From Eurosta solidaginis (taxonomy: Eukaryota > Arthropoda > Insecta > Diptera > Tephritidae): a stretch of DNA of 64,000 bases. The notes under the pieces are model-generated. The model saw nothing but the letters and a program-made list of their open reading frames with translations, made no database searches and was not told the origin of the DNA. Shown piece after piece: positions 1 to 9,293 of the stretch. Both the position numbers and the translations under genes were made by a program. How positions within the stretch are numbered: position 1 is the stretch's first letter; every line of letters begins with the position of its first letter. The DNA lies in assembly GCF_040869045.1 (NCBI RefSeq), contig NW_027136910.1, forward strand, positions 434,001 to 498,000, written 5' to 3'.

Positions 1-12
1 TTTGCTTTGTGC

Positions 13-516
13 TTATTGTGTCTGTAAATTTGGGGTTGTCGTATCTACGGTTTCCGCACTATTTGATGGTAGCAATACCAATTTGACGAGCGGTCTTGTC
101 ACTTCTCCTCTCTCAGTTAGGACATCTACCACTCGTACCCGTTTGTCGGAGCCAGGGTATAATCTGACAACTCGCCCTAATCTCCATTCATTGGGTGGCA
201 GGTTGTCCTCCCGTATGACCACCATGTCTCTCACTTTCATGTTGGACTTAGGATGTTTCCACTTGGTCCGCTTCTGAAGTTCTGAAAGATATTCTGTTTT
301 CCACCTTCTGCAAAAGTTCTGATGCAAAGCCTTGCGTTTTTGCCACCTGTTCATAATTAAGGCCGAGTTTTCGTCGACGTTGATTTCCGCTGTAGCTAGA
401 AGGTGTCCTCCGATTAGAAAATGCCCCGGGGTTGGAGGCTCAAGGTCAGATGGCTCATTTGAAGCCGGACTGAGGGGTCGTGAGTTAAGACACGCCTCAA
501 TTCTGCATACATACAA
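13..516 (-). pseudogene. BEL/Pao integrase C-terminal region (DUF5641-type)
   Basis: A 167-codon open stretch holds the BEL/Pao integrase tail: the signature around LNSRPLSP, then TPGHFLIG, a basic helix with RWQKRKALHQNF, and the chromodomain-like segment reading VIREDNLPPNEWRLGRV. The same order is seen at 26380-26790 in the complete BEL element, so the assignment is supported internally as well as by family knowledge. It lies downstream of the integrase core at 591-836 but in a different frame. The coding part ends near position 13 and the 3' LTR is outside the window. It would have acted in the integrase complex; it is now a fossil. Confidence 0.88.
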
Positions 517-590
517 TACACTACGTATTAAATTCTTCGAAGGTGAACTTTTGGCTGAAAGCTACCTTTTTGAAATGGGTTTTGAAATTT

Positions 591-836
591 TCACCCCATC
601 TTACCACAGCACCCCCATGTGCGGAGCCCCCGGTGTATAAAATGCCAAGTCAATGCCTCATGGGAATGCTTGGAAAGCGTTTGGGTGCGGGCGTCAGCCA
701 GAAAGGCTTTAAATTCCGCCTTAAATGCGCGTGACGCTCCGACGAAATTGGTCCCGTTGTCTGAGTAGAAATTTCTCGGGCATCCACGTCTGGCTACGAA
801 TCGAGCAAAGGCTGCTGCAAAGAATGAGGTGCTCAA
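591..836 (-). pseudogene. BEL/Pao integrase catalytic core fragment
   Basis: The minus-strand translation contains ARFVARRGCPRNFYSDNGTNF, which holds the second catalytic Asp of the integrase D,D-35-E core in the SDNGTNF context typical of BEL/Pao. Near its end the frame reads HFIHRGLRTWGCCGKMG, matching by position the region just before the catalytic Glu (compare the MGGLWE segment at 26260 in the intact copy). A frameshift separates it from the C-terminal domain at 13-516 and from RNase H upstream. It was part of the pol polyprotein and is not expressible as it stands. Confidence 0.8.
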
Positions 837-1392
837 GTCTGGCTACATGTCGCCAAGTTGCTGGCCCAACTAGGTCAAGAATTTGAGCTGTGCGGTTTGA
901 CACGTATGTCTTCCAAGTATGCGGTGGTTTTTCTAACCAAGCTAAGACAATTTCTGAATCAGACCACAGATATAATTTTCGATTGCTTAGTTTTAAGCTG
1001 CTGGAGAATAAAATACCCATCGGGGAATCCGTATCTGGTCGATTTCCATGTATGTTCTGGTAAAATTGTGCCATTTGTCTAATGTGGAAGGAGATAACGT
1101 TTCATCCCAACCAGTACCCACTAGCCATATATTTTGCATACTAATTTTGCGACAATAATTGTAGGAGCTAGCCACTCTAATGGATGGAAGAGTTTCGCTA
1201 TAGTTGATAAGACTGTTCTTTTGGTGAAAGTGGAATCTTCTTCTATTGACTTCGCTATAAAGTAGAATTGGTCAGAATGTGCATTCTACCTAATACCAAG
1301 AGCTTTCACGCTACTGGAATCATCGAGTTCTAGAAAATCTGCGCTCAGTAGATGAGCTTTTGGAATGCCTTTCAATACTTCGTTACTATTCG
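721..1392 (-). pseudogene. BEL/Pao RNase H and RT-connection region, fragmented
   Basis: Two overlapping minus-strand frames carry RNase H segments. 1074-850 includes [18 protein letters not shown] and NRTAQILDLVGPATWRHV, almost the same words as residues encoded at 25020-25140 of the intact BEL copy. 1175-993 carries the connection segment with VGTGWDETL and IRIPRWV. 1392-1290 continues the RT tail in the frame of the RT fragment beyond the RTE insertion. At least two frameshifts are needed to read it through. It would have removed the RNA strand during reverse transcription. Confidence 0.8.
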
Positions 1393-1404
1393 AGGTCCAT
1401 TTAC
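1393..1404. repeat. Target-site duplication, left copy (RTE in BEL)
   Basis: AGGTCCATTTAC at 1393-1404 is repeated exactly at 2164-2175, flanking the RTE LINE fragment. The first base is ambiguous because the LINE itself may contribute it. Confidence 0.85.
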
Positions 1405-2163
1405 TTACTTAATTGGCACTTAACCGTCTAAACGGTTATGGCCGTCCAACGAGGCGCGCCAGTCGCTCCGCCAACCGCCGCCAATTGGTCACACCAAGGG
1501 AGTTTAAATCGTTTTCCACCTGGTCCTGCCAACGGAGTGGGGCCGCCCTCTACCTCTGCTTCCATAGGCGTGTTCCGATAGAAACACTTTCGTGGCCGGA
1601 GCATCATCTTTCATTCGCATAACATGGCCTAGCCAGCGCAGCCGCTGCGGTTTAAATCGCTGGACTATGTTGATGTCTGCATATAGCTCGTACAGCTCAT
1701 CATTAAATCTTCTTCGGTACTCGCCATCGCCAACGCGTAGAGGTCCATAAATATTTCGAAGAACTTTTCTCTCGAACACTCCCAAAGCCGCTTCATCTGC
1801 TGATGTCATGGTCCATGCTTCTGCCCCATATAGAAGGACGGGTACGATAAGTGACTTCTAGAGTATGATTTTCGTTCACCGAGAGAGGACTTTACTTTTC
1901 AATGGCTTACCTAGACCAAAGTAGCATTTATTGGCAAGATTGATTCTTCGCTGTATTTCAGTGCTGATGTTGTTACTAGTGTTGGTGCTGGTTCCCAAAT
2001 AAACGAAGGCTTTTACTATTTCGAAATTATGGCTGCCAACAGTAGCGTGGTTGCCAAGGCGCGTATGCGCTGACTCTTTGCTGGTTGACAGCAGGTACTT
2101 CGTTTTGTCCTCATTCACCATCAAACCCATCTTTACCACTTCTTTTTCCAGTTTGGAGTAAGC
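1405..2163 (-). mobile_element. RTE-clade LINE copy A, 3' end only
   Basis: A 5'-truncated copy of the RTE family seen more fully at 5172-7544. On the minus strand it starts at the SAYSKLEKE segment after the RT active site, carries the C-terminal domain (MGLMVNEDKTKYLL, EAALGVFERKVLRNIYGPL, RLRWLGHVMRM) in two frames (2139-1876 and 1809-1504), and ends in the short 3' tail made of CAATTAAGTAAGT repeats. Twelve-base direct repeats flank it exactly. RTE elements move by target-primed reverse transcription and usually leave 5'-truncated copies with short simple-repeat tails, as here. Confidence 0.92.
1504..2139 (-). pseudogene. RTE reverse transcriptase C-terminal fragment (copy A)
   Basis: Two minus-strand frames (2139-1876 then 1809-1504) encode the region downstream of the RT palm, with thumb and C-terminal motifs MVNEDKTKYLLS, RRINLANKCYFGLG, and the basic stretch RFKPQRLRWLGHVMRMKDDA. 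Copies B and E carry the same words. No RT active site or endonuclease is present because of the 5' truncation. A frameshift or stop near 1860 breaks it. It has no function of its own. Confidence 0.85.
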
Positions 2164-2175
2164 AGGTCCATTTAC
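2164..2175. repeat. Target-site duplication, right copy (RTE in BEL)
   Basis: Second copy of AGGTCCATTTAC. Collapsing the two copies and removing 1405-2163 leaves the BEL RT frame open across the junction. Confidence 0.85.
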
Positions 2176-2884
2176 GTAAAGGAAAACCAGCTGATTTCAA
2201 TACCCCTGAAACTTCATTTCTTGCCTTTACCGCGGAGGTAATAGTATGACCACCGGAAAACACGTCATCTACGTACATATTTTTTCTCAAAATGTTAGAG
2301 GCAATTTGATGAGAACTTTCTGAGACATCAGCCAGTTGGAGTAAAGTCCTTATTGCTAAATAAGGAGCACAATTTACACCAAAAGTAACCGTTTTAAGCT
2401 CGTAGAGATTGATTGGTTCATCTGGTCTTGAGCGGAAGATTATTCGTTGGTACTTGGTATGGTTAGGCTCTACTAGGATTTGCCTATACATTTTTTCAAT
2501 ATCGTTGTTGAAAACATATTTGAAAAGTCTCCAGCGAAAAATTAAGGTCGTTAAATCCGACTGAAGCACTGAGCCTGGGAGAAGAATATCGTTCACACTG
2601 ACGCCTTTAGAAGTTGAAGCCGAGGCATAAAAAACCACCCTAACTTTTGTTGAAATACTCTCTTCTTTAATAACAGCATGATGAGGCAGATAATAATTGT
2701 CGACAGCGTCAGCTGATTGTATTGACGTTATTTTCGACATATGACCCATTTTCTCGTACTCCATAAGTACCCCATTATATTCCCCAGGAAAATATCTGCA
2801 GGTAATTCCGCTCTGAAAGAAAGGGACACGATGTATCTTCCTTCTGAGTTTCGCTGCGTTGTGCGATCGTAGAGTTCTTCGCAA
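2176..2884 (-). pseudogene. BEL/Pao reverse transcriptase fragment
   Basis: The minus-strand frame contains the RT order typical of BEL/Pao: [23 protein letters not shown], the palm motif with NDIEKMYRQILVEP (first catalytic Asp), [17 protein letters not shown], and the active-site box MYVDDVFSGG. It stops at FPLRKW, where the RTE copy A was inserted; the same frame resumes at 1392. Its N-terminal side overlaps the protease frame with a shift near 2760-2800. The intact copy at 23850-24360 has the same arrangement, which supports the call. Confidence 0.9.
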
Positions 2885-3672
2885 ATTTTTTCTTCTACTG
2901 TGGTGGATTTTGCCTTGGATATGTCCTCAATTTCACAGAATGACCTAAGCTGACTTTCTAAAGCCACTTCATTGAAAAAAGAAACCCGATTATGATTAGT
3001 TGGGCTGGCTGCATCAGCACGACCAGTCAGTATCCAACCGAAAACTGTTTCTTGGGCTAAAATTGTACTTAGATTGTTTTTCTTAATCCCGCCTAAGATT
3101 ATTTGCGGGTAGATGTCTCCGCCCAGAACAAGATCGACTTGTTCATTGACAAAGAATTGTTTGTCCGCCAGTACAAGGTCAGGGAATGCCTGTTGTGTTA
3201 GTGAACTGACGTCATGTGTGGGTAAATTACCTGTCAATTGTGGCAAAACTAACACAATAACATCAATTGATATAAGTGGGTCAACTGGTGACCGCAGTTC
3301 TATGGCACATGCCTCTTTTACCTGCGCATAGATTGAATTATTGATGCCCGAAACTTGAGCATGCATTTTCCTAGTTGGCAGGTCGATTCTGCGTCTGAGT
3401 CTTTCTGTAATGAAAGAGCATTCAGAGCCAGAATCTGTGAGGGCTCTTGCCGAAAAATCTGTACCATTATAGCGAATGGTTACACGAGCCGTTCCAAGTA
3501 ATACACCTCTACTAGTATTAGCGAAATTTGATTTCATATTAATTGTTTCTCCTGAACCTTTAATTTTTTCCGAACTGTGGCGTAATCGGGCTTGTTTCGA
3601 CGTATACGCCAAAACATCTAATGATTCTACAGCCGCTTTCGCCGGAGCAGGCTTCGTTTGAGCTGTCTGCAA
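2728..3672 (-). pseudogene. BEL/Pao protease and RT N-terminal part
   Basis: A 314-codon minus-strand stretch with the aspartic protease signature FSARALTDSGSECSFIT (catalytic Asp in a DSG triplet), followed by LVLGGDIYPQII and the TVFGWILTGR segment that marks the end of the BEL/Pao protease (DUF1758-type) domain. It then enters the RT N-terminal region with ICEELYDRTTQRNSEGRYIV. The frame is lost at about 2730-2760 and continues in the neighbouring frame of the RT fragment. The protease would have cut the gag-pol polyprotein. Confidence 0.88.
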
Positions 3673-3835
3673 ATGCAGAAGGGAATGGTGTCGTGTATGG
3701 CACGTGCAGCAATTGTGTGAGCTTGTACATTTTCACCCAAAGAGAGACAGTTCAACCAGCAGTTGTTACCTTTGATAAAAGAGACCCTTTCAGATGGTGT
3801 CAAATTTCTGAATTTTTGGCATGTGTGGAATTTTT
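3660..3835 (-). pseudogene. BEL/Pao gag zinc-knuckle remnant
   Basis: Reading the minus strand in two frames gives LTPSERVSFIKGNNC, NCLSLGENVQ, then CCTCHTRHHSLLHLQTAQTKP. This is the C-rich gag tail seen in the intact BEL copy ([12 protein letters not shown] and [14 protein letters not shown] at 22660-22760). At least one frameshift lies inside it. The knuckles would have bound genomic RNA. Confidence 0.7.
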
Positions 3836-3918
3836 AGTTGGGTGTTGACTAAGACTCTTTTGTTCTCGTACCTGTCACACAAACCACCTCCACCTTCTCC
3901 AACTTTTCCGCCAGGTCA

Positions 3919-4146
3919 TTATTTTCGGCATGCACCGCACAAAAACGGAATAGCATGATCTATTTTTCTTTTTAATTGCGGTAACGTCTTTAGCGCTAGT
4001 GTCCTCAGCGAATTTTTGGAGTGATCGCTTGTGGGTTTGCTTAAGAATTCGATGTCGAATTCAATTACCGTGTCTGCTAGGCGGTTGAATCCTTCCATTT
4101 TTACTTTAAATGCTTGGAAAAATTTGAAATAATTGAAATGCGCCAA
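3919..4146 (-). other. Unassigned open stretch at the 5' side of BEL copy 1
   Basis: A 75-codon minus-strand reading frame rich in Lys and Phe. I do not recognise it. Its position upstream of the gag zinc knuckles on the same strand would fit the N-terminal part of gag, but it shows no match to the gag of the BEL copy at 21457. Confidence 0.3.
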
Positions 4147-4150
4147 GCTT

Positions 4151-4574
4151 TTTGTTGTTATAAATCTTGCTACGAAATTTATTTTGACAGAGACAGAATC
4201 TGTATCGAGGTAACCCGCTTTATAATATGTCTATTAAACAGCAATAACCACCAATAAATGGAGAAATCGTAAATTGGTTAAAATGATTTAATTTTATAAA
4301 TTTATTGGAAGAAAAAATCCACGAAAATAAATGTTTTTTAGGGGTGTGAAAAATGGACTGTAATGTTAAATTTTGCATGTGTGTATATGTATGTGTTATT
4401 ATATTAATTATGTACGTGTGTATTACTGCAAGCACTAAGGTTATGGGAATAATCTTTCAAAGCTATTCTCCCAAAATTAATTTTGTGTCTTTGAAAAGTA
4501 TTTAATTTAATAACGTGAAGTGATTTTGTGAACAAGCTTTTTGTAATTTCATATGCTAAGATTCAAATGGAAAA
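4151..4574. other. No gene seen
   Basis: AT-rich sequence with short (TATG)n-like stretches near 4375-4420. No recognisable coding or repeat structure. Confidence 0.6.
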
Positions 4575-5171
4575 TAAGCGAGGTTATGCCCACAGTGTAG
4601 TGTTGTTGTTTGAGAAATGTTAAAGCGTAAGTGCAAGAAGCGAGAAGAAAAAAAGTGCAAGTAACGAGAAAATGAGATTTAGGTGATCTCCGCAAGAAAC
4701 AGCTTGCAACTCGTATTGTGCTTATTCCAACAACAATAATTGTACAATGTGTAAGTGTGTGTAACTCTGAAAACCCTTAAGCTGTGTCAGGCACTCCTTA
4801 CCTCTTGTGCGGGGTTATATCTGATAGTCAAAAGGGGCTATGTGTATAAAAACACTGCAATTTACTTGTGGAAAAAATGTTTGCTATGCTCACTAAATCA
4901 CTTGTATGTACATTATTTTGCAAAATACTCAAAAGTTTTGTAAAACTTGTAATTAAAGTGGGGTTATGACCTCCGCGCAGTGTTGTTGTTGTGGAAGTGA
5001 ACAGAATATGAAGAGCAAGTCACGTTTAAACACAAAAGTAATTTGGATTACTTAATCCTCAAAAGAAAATTACGTGCACTTCTCTATCACTCCCAAACAC
5101 TGATTTGTACAAGTACGTGTGTGCGTGTGACACTGAGGACCCTTAAGCCGTGTCAATTATACCTTACCACT
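4575..5171. repeat. Diverged tandem repeat, unit A and first half of unit B
   Basis: Blocks near 4578 (GGTTATGCCCACAGTG, GTTGTTGTTTG) recur near 4958 in diverged form (GGTTATGACCTCCGCG, GTTGTTGTTGTG). The block CCCTTAAGCTGTGTCA near 4778 recurs near 5140 as CCCTTAAGCCGTGTCA. The period is about 375 bp with strong divergence between blocks. Unit B is cut at 5171 by the RTE insertion and resumes at 7553. Confidence 0.6.
5164..5171. repeat. Target-site duplication, left copy (RTE copy B)
   Basis: TTACCACT at 5164-5171 is repeated at 7545-7552 on the other side of the RTE element. Confidence 0.7.
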
Positions 5172-5193
5172 TACTTACTTACTTAATTGGCGC

Positions 5194-5913
5194 TTAACCG
5201 TCTAAACGGTTATGGCCGTCCAACAAGGCGCGCCAGTCGCTCCTTCGCTCCGCCAACCGGCGCCAATTGGTCACACCAAGGGAGTTTAAATCGTTTTCCA
5301 CCTGGTCCTTCCAACGGAGTGGGGCCCGCCCTCTACCTCTGCTTCCATAGGCGGGTTCCGATAGAAACACTTTCTTGGCCGGAGCATCATCTTTCATTCG
5401 CATAACATGGCCTAGCCAGCGCAGCCGCTGCGTTTTAATTCGCCGGACTATGTTGATGTCTGCGTACAGCTCGTACAGCTCATCATTAAATCTTCTTCGG
5501 TACTCGCCATCGCCAACGCGTAGAGGTCCATAAATCTTTCGAAGAACTTTTCTCTCGAACACTCCCAAAGCTGCTTCATCTGCTGTTGTCATGGTCCATG
5601 CTTCTGCCCCATATAGCAGGACGGGTACGATAAGCGACTTGTAGAGTATGATTTTCGTTCGCCGATAGAGGACTTTACTTTTCAATTGCCTACCTAGTCC
5701 AAAGTAGCATTTATTGGCAAGATTGATTCTTCGCTGGATTTCAGTGCTGATGTTGTTGCTAGTGTTGATGCTGGTTCCCAAATAAACGAAGTCTTTTACT
5801 ATTTCGAAATTATGGCTGCCAACAGTAGCGTGGTTGCCAAGGCGCATATGCGCTGACTCTTTGCTCGATGACAGCAGGTACTTCGTTTTGTCCTCATTCA
5901 CCATCAAACCCAT
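5194..5913 (-). pseudogene. RTE C-terminal domain (copy B)
   Basis: A 239-codon frame: GLMVNEDKTKYLLSSSKES, FVYLGTSINTSNNISTEIQRR, PVLLYGAEAWTMTTADEAALG, RLRWLGHVMRMKDDAPAKKVF, and a terminal WKDQVENDLNSLG. It ends 20 bases before the 3' tail, showing the very short 3' UTR usual for RTE elements. Copies A and E carry parts of it. Without the one-base shift near 5950 it would be continuous with the RT. Confidence 0.9.
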
Positions 5914-5950
5914 CTTTACCGCTTCTTTTTCCAGCTTGGAGTAAGCAGAA

Positions 5951-6841
5951 CTAACATGCGCGGGTGTTTAGGCCGATGATATCAATGTCATCAGCATATG
6001 CCAGTAATTGCACGCTTTTATAGTATATTGTTCCAGTTCGGTTAAGTTCTGCAGCTAGTATAATTTTCTCCAGCATCAAATTAAAGAAATCGCACGATAG
6101 GGGGTCACCCTGTCTGAAACCTCGTTTAGTTTCGAACGGCTCGGAGAGGTCCTTCCCAAATCTGACTGAGCTGATGGTGTTGCTCAACGTCATTTTGCAC
6201 AGCCGTATAAGTTTTGCGGGGAAACCAAATTCAGACATAGCGGCATATAGGCAGCTCCTTTTCGTGCTGTCGAAGGCGGCTTTAAAGTCGACGAAGAGGT
6301 GATGTGTGTCGATTCTCTTTTCACGGGTTTTTTCCAAGATTTGGCGCATTGTGAAAATCTGGTCGATGGTAGATTTACCAAGTCTGAAGCCGCACTGATA
6401 AGGTCCAATCAGCCGGTTCACGGTGGGCTTCAATCTTTCGCACAATACACTTGAAAGGACCTTATATGCGATATTAAGAAGGCTGATTCCACGATAGTTG
6501 GTGCATTTTGCAGTATCCCCCTTCTTGTGGACTGGGCAAAGAACACTTAGATTCCAACCGTCGGGCATGCTTTCGTCCGCCCATATTTTGCTAAGAAGCT
6601 GCTGCATGCGCCTTACCAACTCCACGCCTCCGTACTTGAGTAGCTCCGCAGGCAATCCATCAGCGCCCACGGCCTTGTTGTTTTTCAATCTGGTTATTGC
6701 TATTCTAACTTCGTCATAATCGGGCGGGGGGACATATATTCCATCATCATCGATTGCGGGATCGGGTTCTTCATCTCTGCGCGGTGAATTACTGCCTACA
6801 TTTAGGAGAGCAGAGAAGTGTTCCCTCCATAATCTAAGCAC
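5951..6841 (-). pseudogene. RTE reverse transcriptase domain (copy B)
   Basis: A 296-codon frame with the full RT palm: KNNKAVGADGLPAELLKYG, the fingers segment NYRGISLLNIAYKVLS, QCGFRLGKSTIDQIFTMRQI, first catalytic Asp in HHLFVDFKAAFDST, RGFRQGDPLSC and the active-site box LLAYADDIDIIG. These words are characteristic of the RTE clade. It is the best preserved RT of this family in the window. The frame ends at NTRAC, where one extra base shifts it against the C-terminal domain at 5194-5913. Confidence 0.92.
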
Positions 6842-6855
6842 TCTCTGGACATCAG

Positions 6856-7544
6856 TTACAAGGTCGCCGTTTTCATTCCTACAGGAGTTTGCCCCGGTCT
6901 TAAAAACTTCCGTCTGTCGCCGTATTTTTGGTAGAATTTTCGGGCGTTATTCCTGGTGGCTAGCAGCTCAAGCTCCTCGCACTCACGCCTTTCTGCTTCT
7001 GCTTTTTTCTTCCTGAAAAGGCGTCTCGCTTCCCTTTTCAACTCACGATAGCGTTCACACACTCCTCTTGTCGCGCTCGCTTTTAACGTAGCCCTGTAGG
7101 TAGCGTCTTTTCTTTCGGTTGCAACGCGGCATTCTTCATCATACCAGTTGTTTTTCCGTGGCCGCCGGTAACCGATCTTTTCTTTGCCCACCCTGGCGTT
7201 AAAGTCGCCAAGCACGACTTTTATATCATGACGGGGGCAGCGCTCGTATGTGCGTTCTAATTGTTCATAAAAAGTGTCTTTCACCTCATCGTCTTTCTCC
7301 TCTGTCGGCGCATGGGCGCAGATGAATGATATATTAAAAAAGTTTGCTTTTATTCGAATAGCGGCGAGACGCTCGTCCACAGGCGTGAACGCCAGCACTT
7401 GGCGACAAAGTCTCTCTCCCACCACGAATCCGACGCCGAAACTGCGCTTATTCGCATGGCCACTCCAATATATGTCACAATTTTTGATCTTCTTTCTTCC
7501 TTGCTTCGTCCAACGCATTTCTTGTATGGCGGTGATGTCAGATT
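6856..7544 (-). pseudogene. RTE endonuclease (EEP fold), deleted form
   Basis: The frame shows the endonuclease motifs TAIQEMRWTKQG (metal-binding Glu), ANFFNISFICAHAPTE and VVLGDFNARVGKE (Asp/Asn of the active site). Directly after this the frame jumps to IGYRRPRKNNWYDEEC, part of the linker to the RT. The C-terminal endonuclease half with the expected SDH catalytic His is therefore missing. In an active element this domain nicks the target. Here it is incomplete at both ends, and the final residues (VGMKTATL) are out of frame after a base shift near 6895. Confidence 0.88.
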
Positions 7545-7552
7545 TTACCACT
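7545..7552. repeat. Target-site duplication, right copy (RTE copy B)
   Basis: TTACCACT, identical to 5164-5171. Confidence 0.7.
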
Positions 7553-7670
7553 GGTGGGGGGAAATATCTGATGATCAAAAGGGTTACTTGTAAAAATGTT
7601 TTCTTTAAAATCACAAAACACTCGTTTCACCTTTTAATATTCACAAAAAAAATGTTTTCACCTTACTATT
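7553..7670. repeat. Second half of diverged tandem repeat unit B
   Basis: The words ATATCTGATGATCAAAAGGG here correspond to ATATCTGATAGTCAAAAGGGG near 4814 in unit A, so the unit continues across the RTE insertion. Confidence 0.6.
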
Positions 7671-7794
7671 TAATCTTAATATATAAAAACACGTGTCACT
7701 ATGTTTGAGGCCAATGGACTCCTAAACTACTGAACCGATTTTGAATTTGTTTTGCACCCCGTGTGTAGTTTGATCTAACTTGAAATATAGGATA

Positions 7795-8430
7795 GGTGAC
7801 TAGGGTCTCGAGATATAGGCCGAAACGTGGACCCGGGTACCCGTAGAATGTGTTTATAGAATATGGATATCAAATGAAAGCTGTTGATGAGTGCTTTAGT
7901 AGAGGGTAATTTTCATACATCTGGGTGACTAGGGTCTCGAGATATAGGCCAAAACGTGGACCTGGGTACCCCTAGAATGTGTTTATAGAATGTGGATATC
8001 AAATGAAAGCTGTTGATGAGTGCTTTATTAGAGATTAATTTTCATACCCCTGGGTTACTAGGGTCTCGATATATAGGCCAAAACGTGGGCCAGTGAATGC
8101 CTAGACAGTGTTTATACAATATGGATATCAAAAGAAAGATGTGGCTGCGTGCTTTAGCAGAGGGTAATTTTCATACCCCTCGGTGACTAGGGTCTCGAGA
8201 TATAGGCCAAAACGTGGGCCAGTGAATGCCTAGACAGTGTTTATACAATATAGATATCAAAAGAAAGATGTGGCTGCGTGCTTTAGCAGAGGGTAATTTT
8301 CATACCCCTCGGTGACTAGGGTCTCGAGATATAGGCCAAAACGTGGGCCAGTGAATGCCTAGACAGTGTTTATACAATATAGATATCAAAAGAAAGCTGT
8401 TGAGTGCTTTAGTACAGAGTAATATATTAT
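7795..8430 (+). repeat. Tandem array, five copies of a 129-bp unit
   Basis: The landmark TAGGGTCTCGAGATATAGGC (with one-base variants) starts at 7801, 7930, 8059, 8188 and 8317, an exact 129-base period. Units also share ATGGATATCAAATGAAAGC. The last unit is shortened near 8400. The units lie wholly inside the Helitron. Confidence 0.95.
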
Positions 8431-8436
8431 CCAGAG

Positions 8437-8502
8437 ACGGACTGGGACTGGGATTAGGACTAGGACTGGGACTGAGACTCGGAGTGGGACTGGGACTGGA
8501 AT
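8437..8502 (+). repeat. Imperfect GGGACT hexamer microsatellite
   Basis: About ten imperfect GGGACT-like hexamers (ACTGGG, ACTAGG and ACTCGG variants), followed by a purine-rich stretch to about 8720. Confidence 0.85.
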
Positions 8503-8781
8503 AAAATACATAGGTTCCACCCTCTGGAACAGGCAATAAGGGATGCAGAAGAATGAGAAGAAATCGAGAGATGAGAAAAGAGAGAAGGGGAAGGAGATTG
8601 AGAAAGAGATATAATGAAACGAAAATGGAGACAGATGAAGCGAAAAAGACGGAGGGAGGAGTGAATAAAAGGATTAGGAAAAAGTGAAGAGGGGGAGGGC
8701 AGAGTCAGACGGAAAAAGCTTATTAAAATGTATGCAGATAGGCCAAATTTAGGGCAGGACAACGTCTGCCGGGTCTTCTAG

Positions 8782-9293
8782 TTATTTATATAAACCTATT
8801 TATATGCGCACTGATATATTAAAACCACTTACTTTTAATTTTATTCTAGTTGTCGTGGATTGTGTACATCGATGAAAATGCTGCTTTTACGCCTCGATTT
8901 AAAGAAATCAGCCGCTGGTAATTCGTTTGATCAGAACTGGATGGTAAATTCTGGGTTGGTTCGCAAGGATTTCCACTGGTGCTGGAATTGCAATTTATAA
9001 GGCGTTGTAAGGACCAAATGTCTTGACGCGAACCAAAAACTCATAAAGTTTGGCCGGTCAAGTTTCAATGGAACGAAAATAATAAAAAGGTTGGTATTAA
9101 TTTTAAGTATAAATTTGCAATTTAATAATTATAAATTTTTCTTTAATATATGTACATATATCTAATTACAGGTTACCTTATAAAATCTGGAACAGGACGG
9201 CTGCGTGCAATCGGTAAGCAATCAAAATCCAAGTGGAAGAAAACTTATAAAAATGTTAGCACCGGTTGTTGTCGAACGGTTTATTTATCCGTG
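8782..9293. other. No gene seen
   Basis: AT-rich unique-looking sequence. No frame longer than background and no repeat recognised. Confidence 0.6.

Larger units (their letters stand above)
1..4150 (-). mobile_element. BEL/Pao LTR retrotransposon copy 1 (partial, degraded)
   Basis: Read on the minus strand, the parts occur in BEL/Pao order: zinc knuckles (about 3830-3665), aspartic protease (about 3430), reverse transcriptase (2884-2176), RNase H (about 1175-850), integrase core (836-591) and integrase C-terminal domain (516-13). The left end runs off the window. No LTR is visible, and nothing here matches the LTR of the complete BEL element at 19063-28032. Frames are broken in several places, and an RTE LINE sits inside the RT/RNase H connection at 1405-2163. 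The right boundary near 4150 is a guess based on where recognisable or open sequence stops. Confidence 0.85.
5172..7544 (-). mobile_element. RTE-clade LINE copy B (5'-truncated, internally deleted)
   Basis: The longest copy of the family here. On the minus strand: apurinic-type endonuclease (7544-7180), linker (7179-6856), reverse transcriptase (6841-5951), C-terminal domain (5913-5194) and a (AAGT)n-type 3' tail at 5172-5190. The 5' end is lost inside the endonuclease. About half of the endonuclease is deleted after the GDFNARVGKE segment. Single-base shifts separate the three frames near 6895 and 5950. An 8-bp repeat TTACCACT flanks it. The pre-insertion sequence is visible in the neighbouring diverged repeat unit near 4797. 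Confidence 0.93.
7674..8781 (+). mobile_element. Non-autonomous Helitron with internal minisatellite
   Basis: It begins TC after an A at 7673. It ends with a hairpin (GGCAG at 8753-8757 pairing CTGCC at 8766-8770, with an inner AC/GT pair), seven bases, then CTAG (8778-8781), followed by T. These are the Helitron hallmarks: 5' TC, 3' hairpin plus CTRR, insertion between A and T, no target duplication. There is no Rep/helicase reading frame, so it depends on another element. It carries five 129-bp repeats, a GGGACT-type microsatellite and a purine-rich stretch. The same 3' end recurs on the minus strand at 32163-32274, which supports the boundary. Confidence 0.8.

Noticed and set aside
4755..4943. 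62-codon plus-strand frame
   Set aside because: Lies in the diverged tandem repeat and is not kept open in the second unit.
7274..7708. 144-codon plus-strand frame
   Set aside because: Antisense shadow of the RTE endonuclease running into flanking sequence.
7795..8430. Regular 129-bp array as a CRISPR-like array
   Set aside because: Units are contiguous without unique spacers, the genome is eukaryotic, and the array lies inside a Helitron.
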